Positions 1 to 9,311 of a stretch of 64,000 nucleotides of DNA are shown piece after piece (the first letter of the stretch is position 1; each line of letters opens with the position of its first letter). The stretch spans positions 62,010-126,009 of the forward strand of contig NZ_SJPF01000006.1 in the NCBI RefSeq assembly GCF_007859755.1, written 5' to 3'. The notes below the pieces were generated by a model. That model saw only the letters and a program-made list of their open reading frames with translations, did no database searches and was not told the origin of the DNA. The DNA comes from Blastopirellula retiformator (GTDB taxonomy: Bacteria > Planctomycetota > Planctomycetia > Pirellulales > Pirellulaceae). Both the position numbers and the translations under genes were made by a program.

Positions 1-20
1 CAAAATGCCCAGAGCGAGTC

Positions 21-545
21 TTATTCGGCCAGTTCCGCTTCGGCGATTCGCTGGGTCAGGTAACGCAGCAAATCTCGAATCGAGATCACCGCGGTAACCC
101 GGCCGTCGACGTCGATGACCGGCAAGTGCCGATAATGACCGACATCCATCTGATGCACAGCAAAGGTGATCGGCGTGCTCTGATCGACCGTTTGCGGATC
201 AGGCGTCATGAACTTCGAGATTGGCTCGGCCAGATGATCCCGATAGTCGGGGCCCACGCGGATGAGCGCGTCTCGTTCGCTGAAGATGCCAATCGGGCGA
301 TGGTGGTCATCGGTGATAACCACCGCCCCAATCGCATTGGTCGACAAGACCGTCAGCACGTCCCCCAGCGGCGCATCGGGGGAAGAGGTTAGCGGCATCT
401 TCATCGGCAACTTTTTGATCGTGTCGCGCGAGAGCGCCGCCTCGACGCTGTTTTTCGGACTAGGCTCCAGGGCAAGCGGCTGTCCGCACGCTTCGCACTG
501 GTCGGCACCTTGATAATTTTCTGCGCCGCAGGCGAGACAATACAT
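21..545 (-). CDS. Zinc-ribbon plus tandem CBS-domain protein
   Basis: 174 aa. The start was placed at the ATG encoding MYCLACG, because the longer frame upstream only runs back over the 3' end of korB; that leaves 2 nt between the korB stop and this start. Residues 1-25 form a zinc-ribbon-like knuckle (CLAC then CEAC). Two CBS motifs follow at about 45-110 and 110-170, with the recurring pattern GIFSERDAL and HLPVID. CBS pairs commonly bind adenine nucleotides and act as regulatory modules. The tight linkage suggests an accessory or regulator of the 2-oxoacid:ferredoxin oxidoreductase, but that role is inference from position. It is the last gene of the reverse-strand kor operon visible here. 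Confidence 0.85.
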   Translation of the reverse strand: MYCLACGAENYQGADQCEACGQPLALEPSPKNSVEAALSRDTIKKLPMKMPLTSSPDAPLGDVLTVLSTNAIGAVVITDDHHRPIGIFSERDALIRVGPDYRDHLAEPISKFMTPDPQTVDQSTPITFAVHQMDVGHYRHLPVIDVDGRVTAVISIRDLLRYLTQRIAEAELAE

Positions 546-547
546 CG

Positions 548-1567
548 TTATTCCACCGTCCAGGTGTCTCCGGAGTTGAACAATTTGTCGAGGTCCCCTT
601 CCCCTTTCTCGGCTCGGGCTTGGGCGACTTGCTCGTTCAGCAAGTCGTCGTAGCGCGGAGCGTCGACGCACCGCAGCACGCCGATCGGTTCGGGGAATTC
701 AGGATAGCGCATTCGGCTTAGCAAATAAGCGAGGGTCGGCTGGGTAGCCTGTTCGTCGTGGAACAGCAGATCGTCCTCGGTGATCCCTTTACCAAGTTCG
801 ACCACCTCGGGATGCATGCCGTTCAGGCGAATTCCCTTGTCTCTATTCTTGCCGAAAATGAGCGGCTTTCCATGCTCAATTTCAATAACATTATCGGCTT
901 TCACCGCTTTGTCGGTTGCGTACTTATAGGCGCCGTCGTTGAAAACGTTGCAGTTCTGATAAACCTCGACGAACGAAACGCCAGGATGCTCAGCGGCTCG
1001 CTTCAGAGTGTCGGCCAGATGCTTGATGTGAACGTCAATCGAGCGGGCGACAAAGGTCGCTTCGCAACCAATAGCCAGCGAAAGCGGGCTCATAGGGTTG
1101 TCGATCGAGCCCATCGGCGTGCTCTTGGTCACCTTGCCCAGTTCCGACGTTGGTGAATACTGCCCCTTGGTAAGGCCGTAAATCCGATTGTTGAACAGGA
1201 CGATGTTCAGGTTCACGTTACGACGCACCGCGTGCATAAAGTGATTGCCGCCGATGCTTAGCGCGTCGCCGTCGCCGGTGATGACGAAGACGTTCAGGTC
1301 GGGCCGGCAGCTCTTGATGCCGGTCGCAAACGCGGGGGCGCGACCATGGATGCTGTGCATGCCGTAAGTGTTCATGTAGTACGGAAAGCGGCTGCTGCAG
1401 CCGATGCCGGAGACGAACACGGTCTTCTCGCGCGGCCACCCCAAGGTCGCCATCACTTTCTTCATTTGCGCGAGAATCGAATAGTCGCCGCATCCGGGGC
1501 ACCACCGCACGTCCTGATCGCTGCCGTAGTCGCCAGGCTTGAGGACGGGAAGTTCGACGGAAGCCAT
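548..1567 (-). CDS. korB: 2-oxoacid:ferredoxin oxidoreductase, beta subunit
   Basis: 339 aa, the usual length for a KorB-type beta subunit. It holds the thiamine diphosphate domain: a WCPGCGDYS motif near residue 22, the SGIGCSSRFPYY motif, and the GDGDALSIGGNHFMHAVRR TPP/Mg motif around 98-116. Conserved cysteines (C22, C25 and others) are the expected 4Fe-4S ligands. With KorA it would oxidatively decarboxylate 2-oxoglutarate or a related 2-oxoacid to the acyl-CoA and reduce ferredoxin. A ribosome site (AAGGA) lies about 9 nt before the ATG. It follows korA by 72 nt and precedes the CBS protein by 2 nt, so an operon is likely. Substrate cannot be fixed from sequence alone. Confidence 0.93.
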   Translation of the reverse strand: MASVELPVLKPGDYGSDQDVRWCPGCGDYSILAQMKKVMATLGWPREKTVFVSGIGCSSRFPYYMNTYGMHSIHGRAPAFATGIKSCRPDLNVFVITGDGDALSIGGNHFMHAVRRNVNLNIVLFNNRIYGLTKGQYSPTSELGKVTKSTPMGSIDNPMSPLSLAIGCEATFVARSIDVHIKHLADTLKRAAEHPGVSFVEVYQNCNVFNDGAYKYATDKAVKADNVIEIEHGKPLIFGKNRDKGIRLNGMHPEVVELGKGITEDDLLFHDEQATQPTLAYLLSRMRYPEFPEPIGVLRCVDAPRYDDLLNEQVAQARAEKGEGDLDKLFNSGDTWTVE

Positions 1568-1639
1568 GATTCAATTCCTTCTGGATATCTCTGTGTCTTT
1601 GTATGGTTGGCGGAAAGCGCGTGCGAAAACGGGCCGAGC

Positions 1640-3505
1640 TTACGGCAGCAGCGTCTTCGCTTTCTCGATGATCTCGGTAACGTGGAACGGCTTCCCTTGA
1701 ACCTTGTTCAGCGAGACCGCGTCGACCATGTACTGATTGCGAATCAGCAGCGACAACTGGCCCATGTTCAGTTCTGGGATCAACACCTTTTTGAAGCTCC
1801 CCAAGATCTCGCCCAGGTTCGCCGGGAACGGATTCAGCCAACGCAGATGGGCGTGGCTCACCTTGTGACCTTCGGCTTGCAGCTTGGTCACCGCCGTGCG
1901 GCACGATCCGTAAGGACCGCCCCAGCTAAGCACCAGCAGATCGCCTGACGGTTCGCCCATCACCTCTTGATCGCCAATCAGCTTGGCGACGTTTCGCACC
2001 TTTTGAGCGCGGGTGTCGGTCATGTGCTGATGGTTCTTCGGATCGTAGCTGACGTTGCCGGTACCATCCTGTTTTTCCAGGCCGCCAACGCGATGCATCA
2101 GACCTGGGGTTCCGGGGATCGCCCACGGCCGGGCGAGCATCTCATCACGTTCGTACGCCATGAACGGCTTCCCTTCGACCGGGCCTTCCGGATGCTTGAT
2201 CGAAATCGGCTCGAGGTCGTCGAAATTGACGATCCGCCACGGTTCCGAGCCGTTCGCTAGGTAACCGTCGCTGAGGATCATGACCGGCGTCATAAAGCGA
2301 GCCGCAACGCGCCACGCTTCGATCGCGACTTCAAAGCAATCGGCCGGGCTGCGAGCGGCGATCACCGGCATCGGGCATTCGCCGTTGCGGCCAAACATCA
2401 CCTGCAACAGGTCCGACTGCTCGGTCTTGGTCGGCAGACCAGTGCTCGGTCCACCGCGCTGCACGTCGACAACCAGCAGCGGCAATTCCAACATCACCGC
2501 CAGGCCCATCGCTTCGCCCTTGAGGGCGATGCCGGGACCGCTGGAGGTAGTCAGCGCCATGTGGCCCGAGTAAGCGGCGCCAATCGCCGAGCAAACGGCG
2601 GCGATCTCGTCTTCGGCCTGAAACGTGCGAACGCCGAAGTTCTTGTAACGGCTCAATTCGTGCAGAATATCGCTGGCCGGCGTGATCGGGTACGAGCCGA
2701 GGAACAAGTCCTTCTTGCTCAACTTGGCGGCCGTCATCAGGCCCCAAGCCAGCGCCTGGTTGCCGGTCATGTTGCGGTACTTGCCAGCCGGCAACTTCGC
2801 TTTGTCGACCTTGTACGAGCTGACGAAGGCGTCGGTCGTTTCGCCATAGTTGCGACCGGCGGTCAGTGCGCGGCGGTTCGCTTCGGCGATGGCCGGCAGC
2901 TTCTTGAACTTCGCTTCGATAAAGCGGAGGGTCGGGTCCAGCGAGCGACCGTACATCCAGAAGGCTAGGCCCATCGCAAAGAAGTTGCGGCAACGGTCGG
3001 CTTCTTTCTGGCTGAGATCGAGCCCGTCGACGGCGCGGCGGGTCAGGTCGGTCATCGGCACCTTGAACATCTGGTACGAAGCGAGCGAATCGTCTTCCAG
3101 CGGGTTCTCGGCATAGCCGGCTTGATCGAGCGACTTCTTGTCAAAGGCGTCGGCGTTGGCGATCAAAACGCCGCCGGCCTTCAGATCGGCGACGTTCGTC
3201 TTGAGGGCGGCCGGATTCATCGCCACCAAGGCGTCGACAGTTTCGCCCGGGGTGAAAATGTCGGTCGACGCAAAATGGACCTGAAAGCCGGAGACGCCGG
3301 CCAGGGTACCGCGCGGTGCGCGAATTTCGGCGGGGAAGTCGGGGAAGGTCGCGACGTCGTTGCCGGCCAGGGCCGACGTGTTGGTAAGCTGCGTTCCGGC
3401 AAGCTGCATGCCGTCGCCAGAGTCGCCGCAAAAGCGGACGGTCGCTTCTTCAATCTGCAGAACAGTTTTGGACTGCTCCGTTTCACTCTCAAATTCCGTG
3501 GACAT
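1640..3505 (-). CDS. korA: 2-oxoacid:ferredoxin oxidoreductase, fused gamma-alpha subunit
   Basis: 621 aa. An N-terminal gamma domain (about 20-190, with [14 protein letters not shown] and [13 protein letters not shown]) is fused to the alpha/pyrimidine-binding domain (from about 235: [17 protein letters not shown], then QAEDEIAA and [18 protein letters not shown]). This gamma-alpha fusion is the known layout for two-subunit KGOR/OGOR enzymes. The start is the ATG giving MSTEFES; an upstream in-frame GTG at 3544 would add 13 residues and is less convincing. No separate gamma or delta subunit is seen next to it. It acts with KorB in 2-oxoacid oxidation coupled to ferredoxin. Confidence 0.93.
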   Translation of the reverse strand: MSTEFESETEQSKTVLQIEEATVRFCGDSGDGMQLAGTQLTNTSALAGNDVATFPDFPAEIRAPRGTLAGVSGFQVHFASTDIFTPGETVDALVAMNPAALKTNVADLKAGGVLIANADAFDKKSLDQAGYAENPLEDDSLASYQMFKVPMTDLTRRAVDGLDLSQKEADRCRNFFAMGLAFWMYGRSLDPTLRFIEAKFKKLPAIAEANRRALTAGRNYGETTDAFVSSYKVDKAKLPAGKYRNMTGNQALAWGLMTAAKLSKKDLFLGSYPITPASDILHELSRYKNFGVRTFQAEDEIAAVCSAIGAAYSGHMALTTSSGPGIALKGEAMGLAVMLELPLLVVDVQRGGPSTGLPTKTEQSDLLQVMFGRNGECPMPVIAARSPADCFEVAIEAWRVAARFMTPVMILSDGYLANGSEPWRIVNFDDLEPISIKHPEGPVEGKPFMAYERDEMLARPWAIPGTPGLMHRVGGLEKQDGTGNVSYDPKNHQHMTDTRAQKVRNVAKLIGDQEVMGEPSGDLLVLSWGGPYGSCRTAVTKLQAEGHKVSHAHLRWLNPFPANLGEILGSFKKVLIPELNMGQLSLLIRNQYMVDAVSLNKVQGKPFHVTEIIEKAKTLLP

Positions 3506-3634
3506 GGTTCGCCTTGCCGCTTGGCTAGTAAATTTCCTCTTCACAAAATTATTCCGTTCCGCATCGCTGAAAGCAAAAATGCGAAACCCTCAATTGCAAA
3601 GTCGCAGCGAGACCGGAGATCCCAATTCTCTTCG

Positions 3635-4099
3635 CTACGCTCCTTCGCGCTCGGCCGAACTTCGCTGCGTGGGAGGCAAGTTGTAAATCGCCTCCGGGAA
3701 GTTTTCGACCATAAAGTGCAGCACGCCGGCTGCCGATATCATGCCGACGGCGTGACCGTTGGCGTCGACCAGGGGCAATCTGCGATGCCCGCCAGCCGCC
3801 ATCTTCTTAATCGCCGCGGCGACGTGATCGTCGCGTCGCACCAACACGACGCTTCGTTTCATCCTCCGCGAAATTGGATCGCTCAACTCATCTCGATCAG
3901 CCATCAACTGTAGCGCGTCCCGCTCGGTGAAGATGCCGGTCAGGCGTCCGCCGGTGGTGACCAACACCGCTCCTACCTTGCGGTCGCTCATTTTGCACAG
4001 GACGGCGGCGACAGTTTCCGCCTCATCTACCGTTAGTGGAGCATCGGGATGCAAGCGCGTCACCGGCTCTGTCGTCAGCTGTAGCTGGAACTTAGTCAT
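3635..4099 (-). CDS. Tandem CBS-domain protein
   Basis: 154 aa made almost wholly of two CBS motifs: about 20-75 (VGAVLVTTGGRLTGIFTERDAL) and about 85-140 (HRRLPLVDANGHAVGMISA). The start is the ATG giving MTKFQLQL. The frame stays open upstream to 4396, but that stretch is a mobile repeat (4256-4403) and is not counted as coding. It lies 129 nt ahead of korA on the same strand, so the kor genes are bracketed by two CBS proteins. It probably senses adenine nucleotides; any effect on KorAB is inference. Confidence 0.85.
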   Translation of the reverse strand: MTKFQLQLTTEPVTRLHPDAPLTVDEAETVAAVLCKMSDRKVGAVLVTTGGRLTGIFTERDALQLMADRDELSDPISRRMKRSVVLVRRDDHVAAAIKKMAAGGHRRLPLVDANGHAVGMISAAGVLHFMVENFPEAIYNLPPTQRSSAEREGA

Positions 4100-4250
4100 G
4101 GATTTCCGCCCTGCCAACGTCAATTGATCGGCATTTCGTCGTCCAAAGCAGGCAAAACAGCCACCTGCAAGCATTGCGAACCGGGAGTTCAAGCGGAGAT
4201 TAACGGCTCCGTTTTTCGCTCCTGATTCGCTAGTCTTGGCCCCCAAATCG

Positions 4251-4408
4251 CTATCTGCCTGTTGAAAAATGCCATCGTGGCATTTTTCAACCTCGCCAGG
4301 CTCAGAGCATAGCTCTTCGCGGCTCGCAAAATAACGACTTACGTCGTTATTTTGGGATCGCATCCGTGCGATCACGCAGTCCGTCGAGAAAATCAACGGA
4401 CTGCTATC
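4251..4408. mobile_element. 148-bp five-hairpin non-autonomous element, copy 1
   Basis: The core runs 4256-4403 and is flanked by direct repeats ctatc (4251-4255 and 4404-4408), read as a target-site duplication. It matches the inverted copy at 44727-44874 with only about four mismatches. It is a row of five hairpins: tgaaaaatgcca/tggcatttttca; agagc/gctct; aaaataacgac/gtcgttatttt; gatcgca/tgcgatc; cagtccgt/acggactg. The ends are weakly inverted (ctgcctgttga against cagtccgttga). It encodes no protein of its own. It lies upstream of the CBS gene that heads the kor cluster. The transposase that moves it is not identified. Confidence 0.85.
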
Positions 4409-4606
4409 GAGCGCGTGCGCTGGGCAGGTTGCTGCATGTCGGCGGGCGTCGAGCGTTCTCTCTTCTCGGGGAAGGCAAGGCGCCGAATGATCGCCGACTT
4501 GGGCCGTGTGGCCGTCAGGTCGCCGTCGTTTCGCTCTTCAATCTACCAAGGCCGCAACAACCACTTAAACGCAAGATCAGCCCAACTAATCCAGGATTAA
4601 CAGAAT

Positions 4607-5482
4607 TTAATCTGCCAGTCTATGGCCATTTGGTTTGTCTTCGTCGTCTGGATGCGAATAAAACTTCGAAAGGTCGAAGCCCCCTTTCTGATCTTCCTCG
4701 ATCAGCTTCAATCGCGATTCAAGCGTGTTGACCCGCTGCGCTAGATTGTGGATCAGATCTTCCGCTTCTACATGCTTTTTGGGCTTAGGTACAGACGGGT
4801 ATTTAAGCTGCCGCTGCAAAGCGGAAAAGAGCAATAAGGGATCCTTATTGCGGTTTGCTAGCGCGATCCGTCCTTCACGCGTTCCAAAGATGGGCGGCTC
4901 GTCGGGCATCGTGCCGTTTCGCCGCCGCGATTGTTGCTCGATATAGTACTCGCTCCGCACATAAATCAGATCGGCCAGATCGATCATTCCGATCCGCCGG
5001 CGCAGCGATTCCAGGAAATGCCGCCAATTTTCGTCGTACATCGGATCGCCAGCCATCGCGGCGAGACCGCCGTCGTATTTCAGCCGGTGTCGGCAGAGAA
5101 CCTCAAACTGATAGACGAACATGGCGGCGGGAGTCGTCTTCTCGGCGGCGCGAAACTCGGCCTCGAGCTTCAAGACTTCTAATGCCACGCGAAAGTCGAA
5201 TCGCCCCCGATCATCTTCGGCCGCCGCGATCAGAAAGGTCTGATACGGGGCGAAATAGTGCGACAACCGCCGCATCGCCGAGTTGAACAGGCCCAAATGT
5301 CGCAACTCCGCCAGGAGAAAATCGATCGCCATTGGCAACTTGGTGGTCGCCAAGATCTCTTCCCGCACCGACTGCAAAATGTCTTGCAGCGGGGCGTTGT
5401 CCTCGATCTTTTCACGTAGCGATTGAAAGAAAAACGATTGTTCGATGTACTCTTCGCTCGGCAGCAGCGGAGTTTGCGTCAT
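4607..5482 (-). CDS. Conserved hypothetical protein with C-terminal coiled coil
   Basis: 291 aa, not assigned to a family I can name. No signal peptide or membrane segment is visible. The protein is rich in helix-forming stretches, and residues about 235-270 (IHNLAQRVNTLESRLKLIEE) look like a short coiled coil before a charged tail ending at NGHRLAD. It starts 24 nt after the esterase gene stops, on the same strand, so the two may be co-transcribed. Codon use looks like its neighbours. Probably a planctomycete-specific cytoplasmic protein. Function unknown. Confidence 0.75.
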   Translation of the reverse strand: MTQTPLLPSEEYIEQSFFFQSLREKIEDNAPLQDILQSVREEILATTKLPMAIDFLLAELRHLGLFNSAMRRLSHYFAPYQTFLIAAAEDDRGRFDFRVALEVLKLEAEFRAAEKTTPAAMFVYQFEVLCRHRLKYDGGLAAMAGDPMYDENWRHFLESLRRRIGMIDLADLIYVRSEYYIEQQSRRRNGTMPDEPPIFGTREGRIALANRNKDPLLLFSALQRQLKYPSVPKPKKHVEAEDLIHNLAQRVNTLESRLKLIEEDQKGGFDLSKFYSHPDDEDKPNGHRLAD

Positions 5483-5506
5483 GGATCGATCGGATCTGCC
5501 CAGGCG

Positions 5507-6349
5507 TTACGGGTCGGTGGCCGCAGGCGTCTGCAGCACTTCATTCAAAAATTTTACCGCTTCCTGCCGAGCTTGGGGACTCATGAATGAGCCGATATGC
5601 CCGGCGTTTTCAATTTCGCAGATCCGCGCGACGCAGCCCGCCATATCGAGTTCGGCGCACATCGACTTGACCGCGGTCAGCGGCGCCAGTTCGTCGGCGG
5701 TTCCATGAAAGAAGAACATCGGGGGAGTCTTCTCTGAGACAAACTTCGCCGGCGAGGCCTGCCGGTAGATCTCGGGCTTCTCGGCCCGGGTTCCCCCCAG
5801 AAAATAGGCGAGTCGAGCGCTTTTCGCTGGTTCCAGCGTCAGATCACAAGGAGTTCCTCCGGCGACGACCGCGCACAGGCCCTGGCTTGGATCGCTGGCC
5901 GTCATCGCCGTCAGGCAGATCAAGTGGGCGCCTGCCGAAAAGCCATATCCGGCGATCCGGTTGGGGTCGATGTGATAGTCGGCGGCGTGCTGTCGCAACC
6001 AGTCGAGGGCGGTCTTACAGTCGTCGAGCTGAGCCGGAAACTTGTGCATCGGAGCCATGCGATAGCCGATCGACGCCACGGCATAGCCGCTGCGGGCCAG
6101 TTGCAGCGCATGGATCGCCATTCGGCTCCGGTCCCCCGCGAGCCAAGCTCCCCCATGGACCATCAAGACCCCGGGAAACGGCCCCTCTCCTTCCGGCAAA
6201 TAAAAGTCGACCTTCAGGTCCTCCCCCCCAGGGGAAGCGTAAACGACATCGGTAACGATCTTTACCGGCGCTTGGGCCTGAACGAATTTGCCGAAAAATA
6301 GAGACGCAAGCGTCAAAAACGCCACGATCTGCCAGCGGTTCCTATTCAC
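5507..6349 (-). CDS. Secreted alpha/beta-hydrolase (esterase/lipase-like)
   Basis: 280 aa. The start is a GTG preceded by AGGGAG; a TTG-started frame reaching 6394 was rejected. Residues 1-27 form a signal peptide ending in VQAQA. The fold signature is clear: the HGGAW oxyanion motif near residue 65, the nucleophile elbow GYGFSAGAH near 135, an acid in the HGTADELAP stretch near 215, and the catalytic His in ENAGHIG near 245. This is the BD-FAE/acetyl-xylan-esterase-like branch, often acting on acylated carbohydrates. The protein is probably periplasmic. Its substrate is not evident from the neighbours. Confidence 0.88.
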   Translation of the reverse strand: MNRNRWQIVAFLTLASLFFGKFVQAQAPVKIVTDVVYASPGGEDLKVDFYLPEGEGPFPGVLMVHGGAWLAGDRSRMAIHALQLARSGYAVASIGYRMAPMHKFPAQLDDCKTALDWLRQHAADYHIDPNRIAGYGFSAGAHLICLTAMTASDPSQGLCAVVAGGTPCDLTLEPAKSARLAYFLGGTRAEKPEIYRQASPAKFVSEKTPPMFFFHGTADELAPLTAVKSMCAELDMAGCVARICEIENAGHIGSFMSPQARQEAVKFLNEVLQTPAATDP

Positions 6350-6532
6350 AACGACTCCCTGTTCGAGCGATTCGCCTATAATGCAGCAGGTCAAGCTCGC
6401 CTGACGTCATTATTAACCGCAGGCAAGCGACGACGTAACGATTTTTCGTCGCCGGCATCGCATATTTTCGGGCGAAAGCGATCCAGCGATCCTTAGACTC
6501 TTTTGACGATCTCAACGTTTCAGGTAAACAGC

Positions 6533-7741
6533 GTGACCCATCGTTTTTCATCGGTTCAGGCGGCCGTCGACGCTATTAGCCGTGGCGAAATTGTCATCGT
6601 CGTGGATGCGGAAGACCGCGAGAATGAGGGGGATTTTGTCGCCGCGGCGGAGAAAATCACCCCCGAGGCGGTCAATTTCATGATCACGCATGGGCGTGGA
6701 ATGCTGTGCGCCTCGATCCTGCCGGACGCCGGCGAGCGGCTCGATCTGCACCCGATCGTCGAGAACAACAACGCGCCGCTGCAAACGTCATTCATCACCC
6801 CGGTCGATCATCGCACCAGCAAGACCGGCATCACCGCCAAAGAGCGCTCCGACACCATTCTGGCGCTCGCCGATGCCAACAGCGCGGTCGACGATTTTGT
6901 TCGTCCAGGCCACGTTTATCCACTGCTGGCCAAAGAAGGTGGCGTGCTGCGTCGAGCGGGACACACCGAGGCAGCCGTCGACTTGGCTCGCATGGCGGGA
7001 CTTCGCCCGGCCGGCGTGCTGTGCGAAATCCTCGACGAAGCGGGAGACCGGGCCGACCGCGATCAACTGATCGAACTGGCGAAGAAATTCAAGCTCGAGA
7101 TCATCTCGATCGAGCAGCTGATCGCTCACCGTCGCGTCAACGAGAAACTGGTCGCCCGAGCCGCCGAGGCCGAACTGCCGACCAAATATGGCCCGTTTCA
7201 GATCGTGGTCTACACGGTCTCGTACGAAACGCAAGAGCCAGTGGCGCTGATCTTTGGCGAGCCCGATAAACAGGAAAAGCCCCCGCTGGTCCGACTTCAC
7301 TCCAGCTGCTTCACCGGCGACTTGATCAGTTCGCTCCGCTGTGACTGCGGCGACCAACTGCATATGGCGCTAAAACGGATCAGCGAAGAAGGCCATGGCG
7401 TTCTTGTGTACCTGCCCCAGGAAGGGCGCGGCATTGGGCTGACCCAGAAGATTCGCGCCTACTCGCTGCAAGATAGCGGTCTCGACACGGTCGAAGCGAA
7501 TCACGCCCTCGGCTTTAAAGCCGACATGCGCGATTACGGCATCGGCATTCAAATCTTGAAAGACCTCGGTCTTCGCAAAATCCGGTTGCTGACCAACAAC
7601 CCGAAGAAGACCGATGCGTTCATCTACGGCGGATTCGACCTGGAAGTGGTCGATCAGGTTCCGATGGCCTCTCCGGTCAACGAGTTCAACGAGAAGTACC
7701 TGGCCACCAAACGCGACAAAATGGGACACACGCTGCCATAG
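6533..7741 (+). CDS. ribBA: Bifunctional riboflavin biosynthesis protein RibBA
   Basis: 402 aa. The N-terminal half is 3,4-dihydroxy-2-butanone-4-phosphate synthase (DAEDRENEGD near 26, THGRGMLC near 53, RPGHVYPL and HTEAAVDLA). The C-terminal half is GTP cyclohydrolase II (zinc cysteines in SSCFTGD and RCDCGDQL, then EGRGIGL and LLTNNPKK). Together these supply both precursors of riboflavin. The start chosen is GTG giving MTHRFSS, with AGGT about 8 nt upstream; a TTG ten codons earlier is possible. No FMN riboswitch was recognised upstream, and no other rib gene is adjacent. Confidence 0.95.
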   Translation: MTHRFSSVQAAVDAISRGEIVIVVDAEDRENEGDFVAAAEKITPEAVNFMITHGRGMLCASILPDAGERLDLHPIVENNNAPLQTSFITPVDHRTSKTGITAKERSDTILALADANSAVDDFVRPGHVYPLLAKEGGVLRRAGHTEAAVDLARMAGLRPAGVLCEILDEAGDRADRDQLIELAKKFKLEIISIEQLIAHRRVNEKLVARAAEAELPTKYGPFQIVVYTVSYETQEPVALIFGEPDKQEKPPLVRLHSSCFTGDLISSLRCDCGDQLHMALKRISEEGHGVLVYLPQEGRGIGLTQKIRAYSLQDSGLDTVEANHALGFKADMRDYGIGIQILKDLGLRKIRLLTNNPKKTDAFIYGGFDLEVVDQVPMASPVNEFNEKYLATKRDKMGHTLP

Positions 7742-7802
7742 TCGCATGCGGCGCCCGTTTGCGCCGATCATGCCGATCGCAACGGTCAGGCAAAGCGAAA
7801 CG

Positions 7803-7847
7803 TTGCAAAAAGGAAGCGCCTGCGGCGACGTGTGGCGTTTTTGCATC
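7803..7847 (+). terminator. Possible terminator after ribBA
   Basis: An imperfect hairpin pairs tgcaaaaa...cgcc with ggcgtttttgca about 60 nt after the ribBA stop. The arms end in A-rich and T-rich runs, as in bidirectional intrinsic terminators. The interior is not fully paired, so this is tentative. Confidence 0.35.
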
Positions 7848-7897
7848 GCATAGTTTAGGACGGACCTTTCCCTCCTTTCCGCGATGGCTTCCCTCCA

Positions 7898-8983
7898 ATG
7901 CGTGCACTCTCCCTCCTGACGCTGGCCGCTTGCTGTTCGATCGCCCATGCCGCCACCACGGCGGTTCCGCCGGCGCTCGACATGGGCCGAGCCTTGATTG
8001 CCTCGGCCGCTCAGGCCGAAGAGGATATCCACGGTCCATCGGAACAGCAACACGCCGAAACCATGGCCCGCTTCCTGGCTCTGCGCCAACAGATCGCCGA
8101 CCAGCGGCCGCATGACTGGACCGAGATGCTGCTGGAGGATCGCTCGGTTTGGCTGTTTCACGCCATGCATCGAGAGATCCTGACCGGCCGCTTTGACGCC
8201 AAAGCCTCCGCCATTTCCGGAGCGCTAAACGGCGGCGACTACAACTGCGTCAGCGGCACGATTCTGTATGTAGCGCTAGCCGATTCGTTGGCGCTACCGG
8301 TTGTTCCGCTGCAAATCGAAGGGCACGTCTGGTGCCGCGTCGCCGGCGAAAAGCGGCTCGACGTCGAGTCGACCTGCCCCCAATGGTTCGAATTATCCGA
8401 AGAAATGCGGCTTGGCGCCCCCGGCATCGTGGCCGGATCGGCGGCCGCTCCCCTGTCGCGGAAAGCGCTGGTGGCCAAGCTTTACTACAACCGCGCGGTC
8501 GATCAGTTGGAGCAGCGCAACTTCGCTGCGGCGATCGACCTGCTGCAGCAAACGCTCAATCTCGATCCGACCGACGCCGCCGCCGAGCAAAACTTGCTGG
8601 CCGCCAAGAACAACTGGGCGGTCGAACTCGCCCAGCAGTCCAAGTTCGACGCGGCCGAACGCCTGCTGAAGGAAGTTGCCGACGTCGCCCCCGGCTATGG
8701 TCCGCTGCTGGCCAATCGCCGGCATATCCGCATCTTGAAAGTCCGTGAGACTTTGGCCGCCGGAGAGTTCGCCGATGCGCTGGAAACGGCGGTACTGGAC
8801 GATCCGCAGCACCAACTGCAATTGCGGTTTGAAATCTACCAGGCCTGGCTGAAGTCGCTCGTGCAAGCAGGCAAGCAAACGGCAGCGGAGCAGGTCTTCG
8901 CCCAGGCCGAAGTTGAGTTCCAGACCGACTGGCGATCGTCGGTCCGATTACAACGATTGTTGCGATCTCCCGCAGCTACGTAA
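7898..8983 (+). CDS. Secreted TPR protein with transglutaminase-like (SirB1-type) region
   Basis: 361 aa. Residues 1-19 are a signal peptide (LLTLAACCSIAHA). Residues about 75-165 resemble the transglutaminase-like/SirB1 region: GDYNCVSGTILYVALAD holds a candidate Cys, and IEGHVWCRV a candidate His. TPR-like helices follow from about 190 to 300 (FAAAIDLLQQTLNLDPTDAAA, then a second repeat). Catalytic activity is unproven. The protein may act as a periplasmic scaffold. No strong ribosome-binding site is visible, which is common in planctomycetes. It lies 156 nt after ribBA but a functional link is not obvious. Confidence 0.8.
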   Translation: MRALSLLTLAACCSIAHAATTAVPPALDMGRALIASAAQAEEDIHGPSEQQHAETMARFLALRQQIADQRPHDWTEMLLEDRSVWLFHAMHREILTGRFDAKASAISGALNGGDYNCVSGTILYVALADSLALPVVPLQIEGHVWCRVAGEKRLDVESTCPQWFELSEEMRLGAPGIVAGSAAAPLSRKALVAKLYYNRAVDQLEQRNFAAAIDLLQQTLNLDPTDAAAEQNLLAAKNNWAVELAQQSKFDAAERLLKEVADVAPGYGPLLANRRHIRILKVRETLAAGEFADALETAVLDDPQHQLQLRFEIYQAWLKSLVQAGKQTAAEQVFAQAEVEFQTDWRSSVRLQRLLRSPAAT

Positions 8984-9311
8984 AAGTATCGGCATTTGTG
9001 ATTTGCTTACCGGCAGATTTCGACCTACTTATTGATCTGGAGCCGCATCCGATCGTTCATGAGCGAGCGGCCTCGATTTCCCCCGGCGTCGGTTTCTCTT
9101 CATGAGAAATCGTTCGTCGCTCGTCCCCTGCACTCGACGTTTCGTCACCCTTTTCTTTCCGCTTAAGACGACTGTCAATACGCATGCTTGTATCTCACGT
9201 ATGATCTTCTAGCGATTACGATTTGCCAATATTAACAATTGAGAATCGCGCACATCGAGATGGGCGGAATGTGTCGCGGTTCGCAGGACATCGTGGAAAG
9301 CCAACGTAACC
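8984..9311. other. Gene-free stretch ahead of the PilZ-like gene
   Basis: 328 bp without a convincing reading frame or repeat. The last 120 bp are A/T-richer (taacaattgagaat near 9233) and could hold the promoter of the following gene. I see nothing else in it. Confidence 0.4.

Noticed and set aside
4100-4396. N-terminal extension of the CBS protein
   Set aside because: The frame stays open, but it runs through the 148-bp mobile element. The ATG at 4099 gives a complete tandem CBS protein.
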